DNA of 32,294 nucleotides. Source: Dethiobacter sp. (GTDB lineage: Bacteria > Bacillota > Dethiobacteria > DTU022 > UBA8154). A model generated the notes under the pieces. That model searched no databases. It was not told where the DNA came from and saw nothing but the letters and a program-made list of their open reading frames with translations. A program made the translations under genes and the position numbers. The DNA is taken from assembly GCA_003605065.1 (NCBI GenBank), contig QZJM01000050.1, positions 1-32,294 on the forward strand, written 5' to 3'. Positions 15,875-23,678 of the stretch are shown here, one piece after another; the stretch's first letter is position 1; each line of letters opens with the position of its first letter.

Positions 15875-17395
15875 ATGGAAAAAGCGCATCTCGACCTGCT
15901 GCTGGCGGAGATGGATCTTGAGCAGATGTTAAATCCTGATGTTGAAGATGCTGAGGAGCTATCCGTTGAAACGGCCCGCTTGAAAGTAGAGGAAGCAAAG
16001 CTTGCCCTTGAAAGTAAACTTTCCCTGCTGCCAAAACTGGAGGTCACAACTCCCATCTCCGGTCAAGTGGATTTTCATGTCAGCACCGGGGAGGAGGTCA
16101 CTTCCGGGTCTTTGCTGGCCACGGTTTTTACCCCGGCAGACTTGCTGGTGAAACTACAGGTATCCGAACTAAGGCTATCAGAAGCACAGGTAAGGCAGGA
16201 AGTACGTGTCTATATCCCAGCCGCCGGCAGGACTTATGACGGGATAATTCACGAAATTGCCCGCGAAGGAACAGTAAAACAGACATCCCCGGATGTTTCC
16301 GAACTTACATATTTTACAGTAACGGTTAAAGCGGACTTCGACGACAAGGTAAAGGCCGGGATGAGCGCCGCTGTGAGCATTGTTTATGAAGTTGAAGATA
16401 TGGAAGACGAGATCATATCTATAAACCTGGGACGTGGCAATACCTACTATGCTGATACGCAGGAAATACGGGCGGATGTGGCCGGAAAGGTAACAAAGAT
16501 GACCGTGGAAGACGGGATGCCGGTACGGGAAGGAATGCCGCTTATGTGGCTGCAAAATGCCGATCTCGACCACCAGATCCGGCAGGCCAGGGTGGCTCTT
16601 GCCCAGGCTGAAAACAACCTCGAGCGCCTGCTTAATCCCGAACCGAAGACATATACTGATGCAGACCTGGAAAAACAGCGTATCAAGGTGGAACAGGCCC
16701 GCCTTAACCTGCAAAGCCAGCTAAACAAACTTCGCGACATGCAGATAACTGCACCCGTAAGCGGCCGGGTGATGGAAGTAGCTGTTGAGGCAGGCAGCAA
16801 CGTATCCCCCAAAGACCTCCTGGTAACCATTGCCGACTACAGCCGCATGAAGCTGGTACTTTCCATAGATGAGCTGGACGTAGTAAAGATAATTCCGGGT
16901 CAGGAAGCCATAATTACCGTGGATGCCTTGCCGGGAAAGCAATACCGGGGGACAGTTATCTCCATAGCCAGTGAGGGATCTATCCAGGGGGATATTACCA
17001 GCTATGATGTTACCCTGGAGATCCTGGAACCCGAGGGACTGATGGCAGGTATGAGGGCTACAGCCACTATTATCATCAATGACCTCCAGGATGTGCTGGT
17101 GCTGCCCACGGAAGCGGTAACCTTCGAGGCGGGTGCCCGGAGAGGCATTGTTGAAGTGCTCATCGACGGAAAGATGGAAAGACGCCCGGTAGAGATCGGC
17201 CTGGTGGGAACGCGCTATCTGGAAATTAAAAGCGGGATTGCTGAGGGCGATCAAGTGGTAATCACGGGAACTGTATCTTCCACAACGAGCAGGATTCCCG
17301 GAATGATACCGGGAATGACTCCCGGGGTTCCCGGCAGCCCAGGTGGTGGAACGGGGATACCGGGCGGTGGAGGAGGCAGGGGAGGAACAAGATGA
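15875..17395 (+). CDS. MacA/HlyD-type export adaptor, N-terminally truncated, duplicated
   Basis: A 506-residue membrane-fusion (periplasmic adaptor) protein without its own anchor. The chain holds one and a half adaptor units. First come a helix pair near 5-50, a lipoyl half with TTPISGQVDFHVSTGEE near 56-75, and a barrel to about 165. A second unit follows: a lipoyl half (IRADVAGKVTKMTVEDGMP near 195), a coiled hairpin 225-285, TAPVSGRVMEVAVEAGSNV near 292, a barrel 320-395 and a membrane-proximal domain. The end is a Pro/Gly-rich tail (PGMIPGMTPGVPGSPGG). MacA-like adaptors link an ABC exporter to export across the envelope. ATG 15875 has no good ribosome site, and the missing front plus out-of-frame anchor at 15795 suggest a recently damaged gene. 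The exporter genes follow after 112 bases. Confidence 0.8.
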   Translation: MEKAHLDLLLAEMDLEQMLNPDVEDAEELSVETARLKVEEAKLALESKLSLLPKLEVTTPISGQVDFHVSTGEEVTSGSLLATVFTPADLLVKLQVSELRLSEAQVRQEVRVYIPAAGRTYDGIIHEIAREGTVKQTSPDVSELTYFTVTVKADFDDKVKAGMSAAVSIVYEVEDMEDEIISINLGRGNTYYADTQEIRADVAGKVTKMTVEDGMPVREGMPLMWLQNADLDHQIRQARVALAQAENNLERLLNPEPKTYTDADLEKQRIKVEQARLNLQSQLNKLRDMQITAPVSGRVMEVAVEAGSNVSPKDLLVTIADYSRMKLVLSIDELDVVKIIPGQEAIITVDALPGKQYRGTVISIASEGSIQGDITSYDVTLEILEPEGLMAGMRATATIIINDLQDVLVLPTEAVTFEAGARRGIVEVLIDGKMERRPVEIGLVGTRYLEIKSGIAEGDQVVITGTVSSTTSRIPGMIPGMTPGVPGSPGGGTGIPGGGGGRGGTR

Positions 17396-17507
17396 TCGTA
17401 CTTAAAATAGCAAATTATTTTCTTAAATGTAAGAAGCTTAATTTAAAATATTTCCCTTTTCTCTTGATAACTCTGTCCAACAGCCTGTCAAAGGAAGGTA
17501 TAGAGCC

Positions 17508-18233
17508 ATGATTAGACTGGAAGATGTGCAAAAAATCTACCGTCCCGGTAGGGAGATATCTGTACCCGCCTTGCGGGGCATAACCCTGGAGGTAACCGGG
17601 GGTGAGTTTGTTGCCATAATGGGAGCTTCCGGTTCAGGGAAATCGACGTTGATGCATATCATCGGCTGCCTGGACCGCCCCAGCGGCGGACGCTATTTTC
17701 TGGACAATGAAGAAATAAGTAAAAAAGGGGACAACGATCTCGCCGAGTTTAGAAACAAGTACATAGGTTTCGTCTTTCAAAGCTTTAACCTTCTTCCCCG
17801 GCTTAATGCCCTGGAAAACGTGGAACTCCCCATGGTATACCGGGGTGTTCGCCTCCCCGAACGCCGCAAAAGGGCAGAGGAGGCCCTGGAACTGGTCGGT
17901 CTTTCTGATCGTTTGCGGCACCGGCCTGCAGAACTGTCTGGAGGCGAGCAGCAGCGTGTGGCCATAGCTCGCGCCCTGGTGGGTGAACCATCCCTGCTGC
18001 TGGCTGATGAACCTACCGGAAACCTGGATAGTACGTCAAGTGCCGAAGTCATAGAGATTTTCTGTAAACTCAACCAAAGGGGTATAACCGTAGTTTTTGT
18101 CACCCATGAGGAAGAGATTGCGGCCTTTACCAGAAGAATAATCCGCCTGCGTGACGGCCTCGTCATTGAAGACCGGGAAAACCGACCTCCCCGGGGATAT
18201 GCCGTTAATGCCGGGGAGGTGAGCTGTAGTTGA
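17508..18233 (+). CDS. MacB/LolD-type ABC transporter ATP-binding protein
   Basis: A 241-residue ABC ATPase with every motif intact: Walker A GASGSGKST near residue 40, Q-loop in FVFQSFNLLPRL near 90, signature LSGGEQQRVAIARAL near 144, Walker B LLLADEPTGNLDS near 165, and H-loop in VVFVTHEEEIA near 204. This is the class that powers mechanotransmission exporters (MacB, LolCDE, FtsE), not pore-type importers. ATG 17508 follows AAAGGAAGG. The stop shares bases with the TTG of the permease gene (TTGA), so the two are co-translated. With the adaptor it forms a three-gene export system for an unknown peptide, antibiotic or lipoprotein. Confidence 0.93.
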   Translation: MIRLEDVQKIYRPGREISVPALRGITLEVTGGEFVAIMGASGSGKSTLMHIIGCLDRPSGGRYFLDNEEISKKGDNDLAEFRNKYIGFVFQSFNLLPRLNALENVELPMVYRGVRLPERRKRAEEALELVGLSDRLRHRPAELSGGEQQRVAIARALVGEPSLLLADEPTGNLDSTSSAEVIEIFCKLNQRGITVVFVTHEEEIAAFTRRIIRLRDGLVIEDRENRPPRGYAVNAGEVSCS

Positions 18234-19399
18234 GTTTTTGGGAATGGGTAAAAATCGCTTTCAAAAGCATCGGAGCCAACAAGCTCAGGTCGGCCCTGAC
18301 CACGCTGGGTATTATTATCGGGGTTAGCGCCGTAATCGCCCTGGTTTCAGTGGGGCAGGGTGCCTCGCAGGAAATATCGGCCAGGTTCGAATCCATGGGC
18401 TCGCACCTGATTATGATCAGGCCGGTAAGAAGTGCCGGTGGGGACCTTTTCATCGAAGACGCTTATGAGCTGGAAGAACGTATTCCTTCCATTGAATTCG
18501 CTGTTCCCACGGTAAACTTTTCAGCCACCATAAAATACCAGAACAAATCATATGATACCTCCGTTGAAGGGGTCAACTCCGGTTTCCCGGAAGTAAGGAA
18601 TCATAACCCGGTATCGGGGCGGTTTTTAATCCCCCAGGAGATTGAGCTGCGCTCCCGGGTTGTAGTACTCGGGCAAACCGTGGTAAAGGAAATCTTTGGT
18701 TCTCAAGACCCCCTGGAGGAAACAGTTTATATCAGGGGCCAGCCTTTTGTCGTGGTAGGTGTAATGGAAGCCAAGGGAACGACAATGGGCGTAGATTCCG
18801 ATGATATTGCCTATATCCCTGTTACCACGGCGCAGCGCTTAAGTGGAACAAGTAGCGTGAACACCATCTATGTCAAGGCCAAAAGTGCCGCTGATGCCAA
18901 AATAGCCGTGAGTCATATTACCTTGCTCTACAGCAAAAAGTTTCCCCGTGAGGATGCGGTCAGGATTACCAGCCAGGACGAACTGCTTACAGCCATCGGG
19001 GAAACAACCCAGACCTTTACGATCTTACTCGGGGCTATAGCCGGCATATCCCTCCTCGTAGGCGGAATCGGGATTATGAACATTATGCTCGTATCTGTTA
19101 CAGAGCGAACGCGTGAGATCGGTATACGTAAAGCTATCGGGGCCAAAAGAAGGGATATCATGGGCCAGTTTTTAATTGAATCCATCCTCCTTTGTGTAGC
19201 AGGAGGCTTCATCGGTATTTTACTTGGTGTAACGGCTTCCCGTTTTATTTCCCGTGTAGCCGGCTGGACTACGGCAATTTCGCCGGGGGCAGTGATCCTG
19301 GCCTTTGCCTTTGCCGCAGCCATTGGTCTTTTCTTCGGCGCCTATCCGGCCCGGAAAGCGGCGGCCCTGGATCCGATCGAGGCGCTGAGATATGAATAA
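18230..19399 (+). CDS. MacB-type FtsX permease
   Basis: A 389-residue permease starting at TTG 18230 behind GGGGAGGTGAG. It has one membrane helix at about 25-45 (LTTLGIIIGVSAVIALVSVG, MacB_PCD opening), a large extracytoplasmic domain about 50-260, and three helices in the C-terminal FtsX part. The FtsX motif GGIGIMNIMLVSVTERTREI near residue 285 leads into GIRKAIGAKRRDIMGQFLIE, the coupling helix that contacts the ATPase. Length and layout equal those of stand-alone MacB permeases in Gram-positives. It should work as a dimer with the upstream ATPase. No terminator is evident after the TAA. Confidence 0.93.
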   Translation: MSFWEWVKIAFKSIGANKLRSALTTLGIIIGVSAVIALVSVGQGASQEISARFESMGSHLIMIRPVRSAGGDLFIEDAYELEERIPSIEFAVPTVNFSATIKYQNKSYDTSVEGVNSGFPEVRNHNPVSGRFLIPQEIELRSRVVVLGQTVVKEIFGSQDPLEETVYIRGQPFVVVGVMEAKGTTMGVDSDDIAYIPVTTAQRLSGTSSVNTIYVKAKSAADAKIAVSHITLLYSKKFPREDAVRITSQDELLTAIGETTQTFTILLGAIAGISLLVGGIGIMNIMLVSVTERTREIGIRKAIGAKRRDIMGQFLIESILLCVAGGFIGILLGVTASRFISRVAGWTTAISPGAVILAFAFAAAIGLFFGAYPARKAAALDPIEALRYE

Positions 19400-19444
19400 G
19401 AAAATCTTAATAAAGTACCTTTAATACAGGGGCACTCTTGCGGT

Positions 19445-19945
19445 TTAATTATTAATGTCCCGGTAGCGTTTAACGGCAATCCCGGACATAATGGCATAGG
19501 GAATGATGCCAAAGAATAAGGAAGTAACTAAAACCGTTAAATAGACCGGGAAATCTCCTTTTGTGTTATCTAGGACAAAACGAGCCGCTAAATAAATTAG
19601 ATATAAAATACCTCCCCCGGCTACCATACCCAGGAGGACATTAATATTCTGCTTTATGGCTTTTTGCGGGTTATCCCAGGTTAAATAGGGCCGCAGGAGG
19701 TCAATAAGGAGACCCACGGTAATACCGGGAAAACTTAAGGCCATACCTAAAATAACCACCACTATGAACTCGGATACACTCCACCGGATAATAAAGAGAG
19801 AGAGAATAAGGAGAAGAGGTACTGCCAGAAAAGAAATGATATAGGAGTACAGAATTTTTCCTTTAATTTGTTCCCAGGGATGAACGGGTATAATTCGAGA
19901 TATTAGACGCCGGTTGCGGTAATCGCCGGGGGGAAGTTGAGGCAA
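19445..19945 (-). pseudogene. Putative ABC exporter permease, C-terminal part only
   Basis: A 166-residue membrane segment with four to five helices. ISRIIPVHPWEQIKGKILYS, then LLIDLLRPYLTWDNPQKAIK with QNINVLLGMV, resembles the second half of large ABC-2-like exporters (PF16949, ABC_tran_2), where the permease begins some 300-400 residues earlier. The start at 19945 has no good ribosome site and the frame runs into unrelated DNA, so the gene is beheaded. It points towards the macAB operon, tail to tail. Confidence 0.6.
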
Positions 19946-20065
19946 AGGTGGCTGGAGAAAAACGATTTAATTAAAAAGATAGCAGAGAAAAACACCCGGG
20001 TTGAGGAATTTGTAGAAATGGTCATTAATGATAAACTTATCCGGGATGAGCAGCGGTATTTTTAG
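19937..20065 (+). pseudogene. Short coding-like fragment
   Basis: A frame that could begin at TTG 19937 (behind GGGGGGAAG) reads KNDLIKKIAEKNTRVEEFVE and MVINDKLIRDEQRYF before TAG 20063-20065. It is charged and helical with a protein-like composition, but only about 42 codons long. It lies at the broken edge of the exporter fragment. Family not recognised. Confidence 0.3.
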
Positions 20066-20113
20066 GGGTTTATACTTTTCTGTTTCTGGAACCATCGATA
20101 AAAAAAGATATAC

Positions 20114-20461
20114 TCATAGCAGATCAAGGTAGAGTTTAACAACATTTCTTATCTTTTTCCTACAATCTGCACTTTCAATAAATCCGCATAAATCACCAAG
20201 ACGTTCTTTTGAAATAGATCTTATTTGATGAGCCATAGCGATAGAAGCTTGTGGAAGATGAGAATCTTCCGGTTCTAATAGAAGTTCAACAGGATATATT
20301 TTTCTACCAGTTTTATGGGATGTTAAGCAAAGTACAGTTACAATTGGAAGAGCTTGATTAACTGCTTCTTCGGAAATGACTAAAACAGGTCTGGTACCGG
20401 CTTGTTCCGAGCCTTTAATTGGATTAAGATCTGCCCAAAATATATTCCATTGATAATTCAT
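20114..20461 (-). CDS. MazF/PemK-type endoribonuclease toxin
   Basis: A 115-residue full-length PemK-like protein. The N-terminal WNIFWADLNPIKGSEQAGTR is the family hallmark (a strand with G-x-E-Q-x-G-x-RP, where the Arg is catalytic), followed by PVLVISEEAVNQ and VTVLCLTSHK for the next strands. A later ASIAMAHQIRSISKERLG carries the expected Gln-Ile-Arg loop. MazF toxins cut mRNA at short sequences. Its ATG shares ATGA with the antitoxin stop, as in coupled toxin-antitoxin pairs. Catalytic positions are present, so an active toxin is likely. Confidence 0.88.
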   Translation of the reverse strand: MNYQWNIFWADLNPIKGSEQAGTRPVLVISEEAVNQALPIVTVLCLTSHKTGRKIYPVELLLEPEDSHLPQASIAMAHQIRSISKERLGDLCGFIESADCRKKIRNVVKLYLDLL

Positions 20462-20730
20462 TGTTTTTTATTTTCCTTAGTTGCTTCAAAGTCTGAATAT
20501 AAGAAATCATTCATTACATTTTCTAAATCCTCCATAAAAATAGAATCTTGGGCAGCCTCTTTCATTTGATTATAAAGTTTTTGTTTTTCAATATTTTTTA
20601 CATAGGTTTCAATTGCTTCTTTTACAGCAGCGTTTACAGAAGTTACATAACCCTCATTAGAATAACGTTTTAATTTGGTTAGCAGGTTGATAGGAAGGGA
20701 AAAGGTATAGTTTTTTACAACCTGAGACAT
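20458..20730 (-). CDS. MazE-like (ribbon-helix-helix) antitoxin
   Basis: A 90-residue protein in front of the MazF-type toxin. KNYTFSLPINLLTKLKRYSN is a ribbon-helix-helix strand and helix; the second helix is SVNAAVKEAIETYVKNIEKQ. The remaining 35 residues are acidic and flexible (EDLENVMNDFLYSDFEAT), the usual toxin-binding tail. GGGGGTGA stands just before the ATG. The very AT-rich stretch upstream (20741-20810) with repeated TATATA probably holds the promoter, though no clear -35 box stands out. It should repress its own operon and block the toxin. Confidence 0.8.
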   Translation of the reverse strand: MSQVVKNYTFSLPINLLTKLKRYSNEGYVTSVNAAVKEAIETYVKNIEKQKLYNQMKEAAQDSIFMEDLENVMNDFLYSDFEATKENKKQ

Positions 20731-21171
20731 AAAAAATCACCCCCATCAAGTTTATTATATATATATATTTTATATTGTAATTAAACAAATAAAAAAATAC
20801 AATAATAAAATTTTACATCGAGCGCGCGCCCTCGGGATTGGGAATGATGGTTTACGTCGCGGCGTACTGGGTCAGTAAAGTGTGCCGGCTAAAAAAGTGT
20901 CCTGGTTTAGAAGGAGACTTCCTATGTAAATCATTATAGGGGTACAAGTTTTACCATTGTACGACATGATTAGCTATGGGTATGACCTGATGGAAAATAT
21001 TGCCAACGTCAGAGGAATGTGAGGGATTGAAGTGGATAAAAGCCTAATCGCCCCATGTGGAATGAATTGCGGTTTGTGCAGTGGATATTTAGCATATTCT
21101 TAAAGGAGATGTTTTTTACGGAAAACAGAGGTTAATTTAATACATAATTGGGACCGCTTCAGCTTCCCAAG
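20731..21171. other. Gene-poor stretch with small coding scraps
   Basis: No complete gene. The first 80 bases are AT-rich promoter DNA of the toxin operon. From 20814 to 20939 a frame without a start reads RAPSGLGMMVYVAAYWVSKV and CRLKKCPGLEGDFLCKSL, probably the tail of a membrane protein. A DUF3795 stub follows at 21032. These look like leftovers of repeated insertion and deletion. Confidence 0.4.
21032..21103 (+). pseudogene. DUF3795 protein, N-terminal stub
   Basis: GTG 21032, preceded by GAGGGA, reads DKSLIAPCGMNCGLCSGYLA and stops after 23 codons. IAPCGMNCxLCxxYL is the diagnostic Cys-rich start of DUF3795 proteins, which normally continue for 80-150 residues with more Cys pairs. Only the beginning remains. 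Confidence 0.55.
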
Positions 21172-21618
21172 TCAACGATAATCTGCGGGGTTGACTGTTT
21201 CCAGCCCCCATTTTGCAGCTAACCGCAGCAGCTTTATGTCCGAGCACACAAAGAGGGGATTTTCTAGGAGAGATAATGCCGAGGCAAGTTGAATGGAATC
21301 CAGGGGGGTAACGTATTCGCTGGAGCAAATATCCAGGCTTTTTAATATAATTGAAGGTGTCAAGTCCACAATATTAATTATTTCACTACCGATTTCGCCA
21401 AGGAAGGCTGCTTTAATAGCAGCAAATTCTTTTTCGCTGATAAGATTATCAATATCCACTAACCTTCTAAAATTGGAAATAACCTCACAAAGGGTGACAG
21501 TTGAAATAAAGACAGCTGTTTTTTCTGAAAAGAGTTGGTCCATTAAATCCGAGCCCTGTTCTAAGATATACCTTTTGAAAAGGGCACTGGTATCAACAAA
21601 ATAAGTTTCAAGAGGCAT
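21172..21618 (-). CDS. PIN-domain toxin (VapC family)
   Basis: A 148-residue PIN nuclease. Acidic residues fall in the expected motifs: Asp9 in YFVDTSALFKRYI, Glu in TVTLCEVISNFRR near 46, Asp in TPLDSIQLASAL near 107, and Asp in FVCSDIKLLRLA near 126. The VDTSALxKRY opening is typical of the COG1848-like PIN branch often paired with AbrB-fold antitoxins, and an AbrB-type gene lies four bases upstream. It has no clear frameshift and should be active against RNA when free of its partner. Confidence 0.85.
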   Translation of the reverse strand: MPLETYFVDTSALFKRYILEQGSDLMDQLFSEKTAVFISTVTLCEVISNFRRLVDIDNLISEKEFAAIKAAFLGEIGSEIINIVDLTPSIILKSLDICSSEYVTPLDSIQLASALSLLENPLFVCSDIKLLRLAAKWGLETVNPADYR

Positions 21619-21621
21619 TAT

Positions 21622-21897
21622 TTATTCCTCCCGGAGTTTGCTGGCACGTTCCGAAAGGGAAAACGGTACTTTTTTTAGAATCCGGCGTGTTTCCTCCAGG
21701 GCTGCTTTATCGCTGTTATATTTTTTACAGTGCTCCCGGATTATTTCGGCATCGCTCTGGCGGGGAACAGGTTTAAGAAGCAGGCTGCTGCTGTGAATAG
21801 AAGCATCTAAATAATCCCCTTCTTTGATGTTTAGCTGCTCTCGCAGTGAGCGGGGCAAAGTGATCTGACCTTTGGAAGTTACCTTTACTTTTTTCAT
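21622..21897 (-). CDS. AbrB/SpoVT-type antitoxin
   Basis: A 91-residue protein. The swapped-hairpin AbrB DNA-binding domain is plain: MKKVKVTSKGQITLPRSLRE then LNIKEGDYLDASIHSSSLLL. The second half (EIIREHCKKYNSDKAALEET) is helical and should bind the PIN toxin encoded right after it. I take ATG 21895-21897, eight bases after GGAGGTG; a GTG three codons earlier would overlap that site. A perfect -35 box and good -10 box lie 46-75 bases upstream. Confidence 0.85.
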   Translation of the reverse strand: MKKVKVTSKGQITLPRSLREQLNIKEGDYLDASIHSSSLLLKPVPRQSDAEIIREHCKKYNSDKAALEETRRILKKVPFSLSERASKLREE

Positions 21898-21943
21898 ATC
21901 GACCACACCTCCGTGATATAAGGAATCCTTACTTCCTTGCTAA

Positions 21944-21972
21944 ATTGTAAATCAAAACTGTGCTTTTGTCAA
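21944..21972 (-). promoter_or_regulatory. Promoter of the AbrB/PIN toxin-antitoxin operon
   Basis: Minus-strand TTGACA (21967-21972) and TACAAT (21944-21949) are 17 bases apart, near the sigma-A consensus. Downstream, an AAGGAA/TTCCTT inverted repeat (about 21921-21938) lies between promoter and start and could be the antitoxin's operator. Confidence 0.65.
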
Positions 21973-22145
21973 CGACTACCTTGGTTATAACAGGATTTAT
22001 TTATACATATAAGGACAATAAGGATGCTGCTGCTGCTAAGGAAGCAGGAAGGGATAACGTTCACTCTATATTACTGATAATAAACCCCAAAAGCAATGGT
22101 GTTACGACTAAAAAACCAGTTGGAAGCATCAGTGCCACTTTAGAG

Positions 22146-22547
22146 TTAAGTTGAGGTAGACCAGGGTATGGTATGTTTATGTAACCAATTTGCTAATTCT
22201 TCTTCTGAAATACTACCACTGGCAACTCCAAGCATAATATTAACAATTTCTGGCTCAGGGGCCACATTTTCATATCCATTTAGCCCAAGGAATGTGTACA
22301 TAGCCATAAAAGCAACTCTTTTATTTCCATCTACGAAACTATGATTTTTCGCAAGAGCGAAGCCATAAGCAGCTGCTAATATGGGCAGGTCTGATTTGGG
22401 TTCATAATTCCAACGATGTAACGGTCGCGCAAGGGTTGCTTCAAGTAGATTTTCATCTCGAATTCCAAATTGTCCACCATGTTCTTTAATCTGATCTATA
22501 TGGATAGCCTCTATCATTGATCGTGTTAACCAAATTGGTTCTTTCAT
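22146..22547 (-). CDS. doc: Doc-type Fic-domain toxin
   Basis: A 133-residue Fic/Doc protein, matching the normal Doc length. The catalytic motif HSFVDGNKRVAF near residue 67 is the H-x-F-x-D-G-N-K-R of Doc, which phosphorylates EF-Tu and stops translation. Other family landmarks are QFGIRDENLLEATLARP near residue 25-40 and AAAYGFALAKNHSF just before the active site. Its start follows the antitoxin stop by nine bases. The motif is fully intact. It is the third apparently complete toxin in this 3-kb stretch. Confidence 0.92.
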   Translation of the reverse strand: MKEPIWLTRSMIEAIHIDQIKEHGGQFGIRDENLLEATLARPLHRWNYEPKSDLPILAAAYGFALAKNHSFVDGNKRVAFMAMYTFLGLNGYENVAPEPEIVNIMLGVASGSISEEELANWLHKHTIPWSTST

Positions 22548-22556
22548 CTTGCTGCC

Positions 22557-22784
22557 TCATTCAGAAAGTTCACGAAGTGCGTTGCGATACTTTTTTGCGC
22601 CTTTTTCATAGACAGCCATAGCCTTTTCGAAGTTTGGGTCATACGGAGTAATGAGAATACCCTGCTCTGTTTCAGATACAAAAACCTCATCACCTTTGCT
22701 TAAATGAAAACGCTCAGCAATATCTTTTGGAATAGTAGCACCGATCGAACCGCCCATTTGGCGTAGGACAATCTTTTTTGCCAT
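22557..22784 (-). CDS. AbrB-fold antitoxin of the Doc toxin
   Basis: A 75-residue protein. MAKKIVLRQMGGSIGATIPK and DIAERFHLSKGDEVFV form the AbrB/MazE-type swapped-hairpin domain; the tail (FEKAMAVYEKGAKKYRNALR) is the toxin-neutralising helix, as in Phd/AbrB partners of Doc. ATG 22782-22784 is preceded by AAAGGAGTGG at ideal spacing; the frame is open 14 codons further up but without a ribosome site. A palindrome lies inside its promoter. Confidence 0.85.
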   Translation of the reverse strand: MAKKIVLRQMGGSIGATIPKDIAERFHLSKGDEVFVSETEQGILITPYDPNFEKAMAVYEKGAKKYRNALRELSE

Positions 22785-22814
22785 AAAAGACCACTCCTTT
22801 GTATGTTTCTTTTT

Positions 22815-22842
22815 ATTGTAGCACATATATGCTACAAGTCAA
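22815..22842 (-). promoter_or_regulatory. Promoter and operator of the Doc operon
   Basis: Minus-strand TTGACT (22837-22842) and TACAAT (22815-22820) are 16 bases apart. The spacer and part of the -10 box form an inverted repeat with 7-base arms, TGTAGCA and TGCTACA (22817-22836). An antitoxin bound there would cover the promoter, the usual conditional-cooperativity arrangement. Confidence 0.7.
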
Positions 22843-22888
22843 TATGGTGTCCCGACCTTTTATATTATATAAGTTTCCCTACCAATTA

Positions 22889-22991
22889 GGTGTATTTGGT
22901 GTATTTGGTGTCAGGTCTTGAATTTTGAATTTAGGTAAGGTGTATTTGGTGTCAGGTCTTGAATTTTGAATTTAGGTAACAGGTTTCATGC
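22889..22991 (+). repeat. Two copies of a ~40-bp interspersed repeat
   Basis: The core GTGTCAGGTCTTGAATTTTG plus AATTTAGGTAA occurs twice in tandem (about 22908-22938 and 22950-22980), each with GTGTATTTG units in front. A third copy is at 26368-26411. The second copy and the third share a further GGTTTCATGC tail. GTGTCAGGTCTTG sequences are commonly linked to REP-associated transposons; no transposase of that type is in the window. The remainder up to 23077 holds no convincing gene, only a scrap ending ARKLIEKLSEGM. Confidence 0.75.
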
Positions 22992-23077
22992 CCGGAAATT
23001 AATCGAAAAATTATCCGAAGGAATGTAAGAACGAATAAAGGCAGCGATACTGTCCGGGAAGGAAGAATTAAAGTGGA

Positions 23078-23098
23078 GAGGGGGCTGTGAGCCCCCTC
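23078..23098 (-). terminator. Hairpin after the methyltransferase remnant
   Basis: Perfect 9-bp stem GAGGGGGCT/AGCCCCCTC with a 3-base loop, ten bases beyond the stop codon of the arsM-like gene. There is no strong T-run on either strand, so termination may be weak. Confidence 0.5.
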
Positions 23099-23108
23099 AT
23101 CCTTCAAA

Positions 23109-23675
23109 CTAAAAGTCCGGTTTTTTCGCATAAAGGCTTATGCTTAAAACTGAAGCAGCCATATTCCTGAACTCCTCCGCGTTTAATCCCAGTTCCTTAC
23201 CAAGCGTATCTGCCAGGGGGGCGTTTGCCCAGTTTTCCCCGGGGAACGACGTCTCGCTGATTACCTTTATTTCAGTAAAGCCTGCGGATTCAACAGCCTG
23301 CAGATATTCTTCTTTCAGCATTGCCCCGGAAATACAGCCCACGTACGCTTCTACCGAATCCCGTATCGACAATGGCAGGTCCTTGCTAAGTACGATGTCC
23401 GATACCATTAACCTGCCTCCCGGTTTCAGCACCCTGAAAGATTCTTTAAACACGCGCTTTTTGTCCGGGGATAGGTTAATGACATAGTTAGAAATAATCA
23501 GGTCAACATAGTTATCAGCTGCAGGAATGTTTTCTATTTCGCCGAGCCTGAATTCAACGTTGCCAAAGTTGCCTTTACCGGCATTTTCCCGGGCTTTTTC
23601 CACCATTTCCGGTGTCATGTCGACACCGATTACTTTCCCCCCGGGGCCAACCCTGGCAGCGGCAAGGAAACAATC
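23109..23675 (-). pseudogene. Arsenite methyltransferase (ArsM), N-terminus lost
   Basis: About 188 residues of a class I SAM methyltransferase. It begins abruptly at DCFLAAARVGPGGKVIGVDM, that is, just after motif I (the D-L-G-x-G-x-G loop is missing). It continues with TPEMVEKARENAGKGNFGNV, LISNYVINLSPDKKRVFKE, and SDIVLSKDLPLSIRDSVEAY leading to VGCISGAMLKEEY, which is typical of ArsM with its Cys in YVGCISGA. Bacterial ArsM methylates As(III). The upstream 43 codons of open frame are unrelated and read against another fragment on the plus strand. Without motif I and the first conserved Cys it cannot bind SAM, so it is a pseudogene. Confidence 0.75.
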
Positions 23676-23678
23676 GTT

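Noticed and set aside
16178-17254. Minus-strand ORFs of 127-178 codons opposite the export adaptor
   Set aside because: They are antisense shadows; the plus frame has unmistakable adaptor motifs throughout.
21960-22154. 64-codon plus-strand ORF (ATG/alternative start) between the toxin operons
   Set aside because: It begins within the promoter of the AbrB/PIN pair, has no ribosome site and shows no family likeness.
22889-22991. Possible CRISPR array
   Set aside because: Only two tandem units of about 40 bases, without regular unique spacers of constant length and no cas genes in the window.
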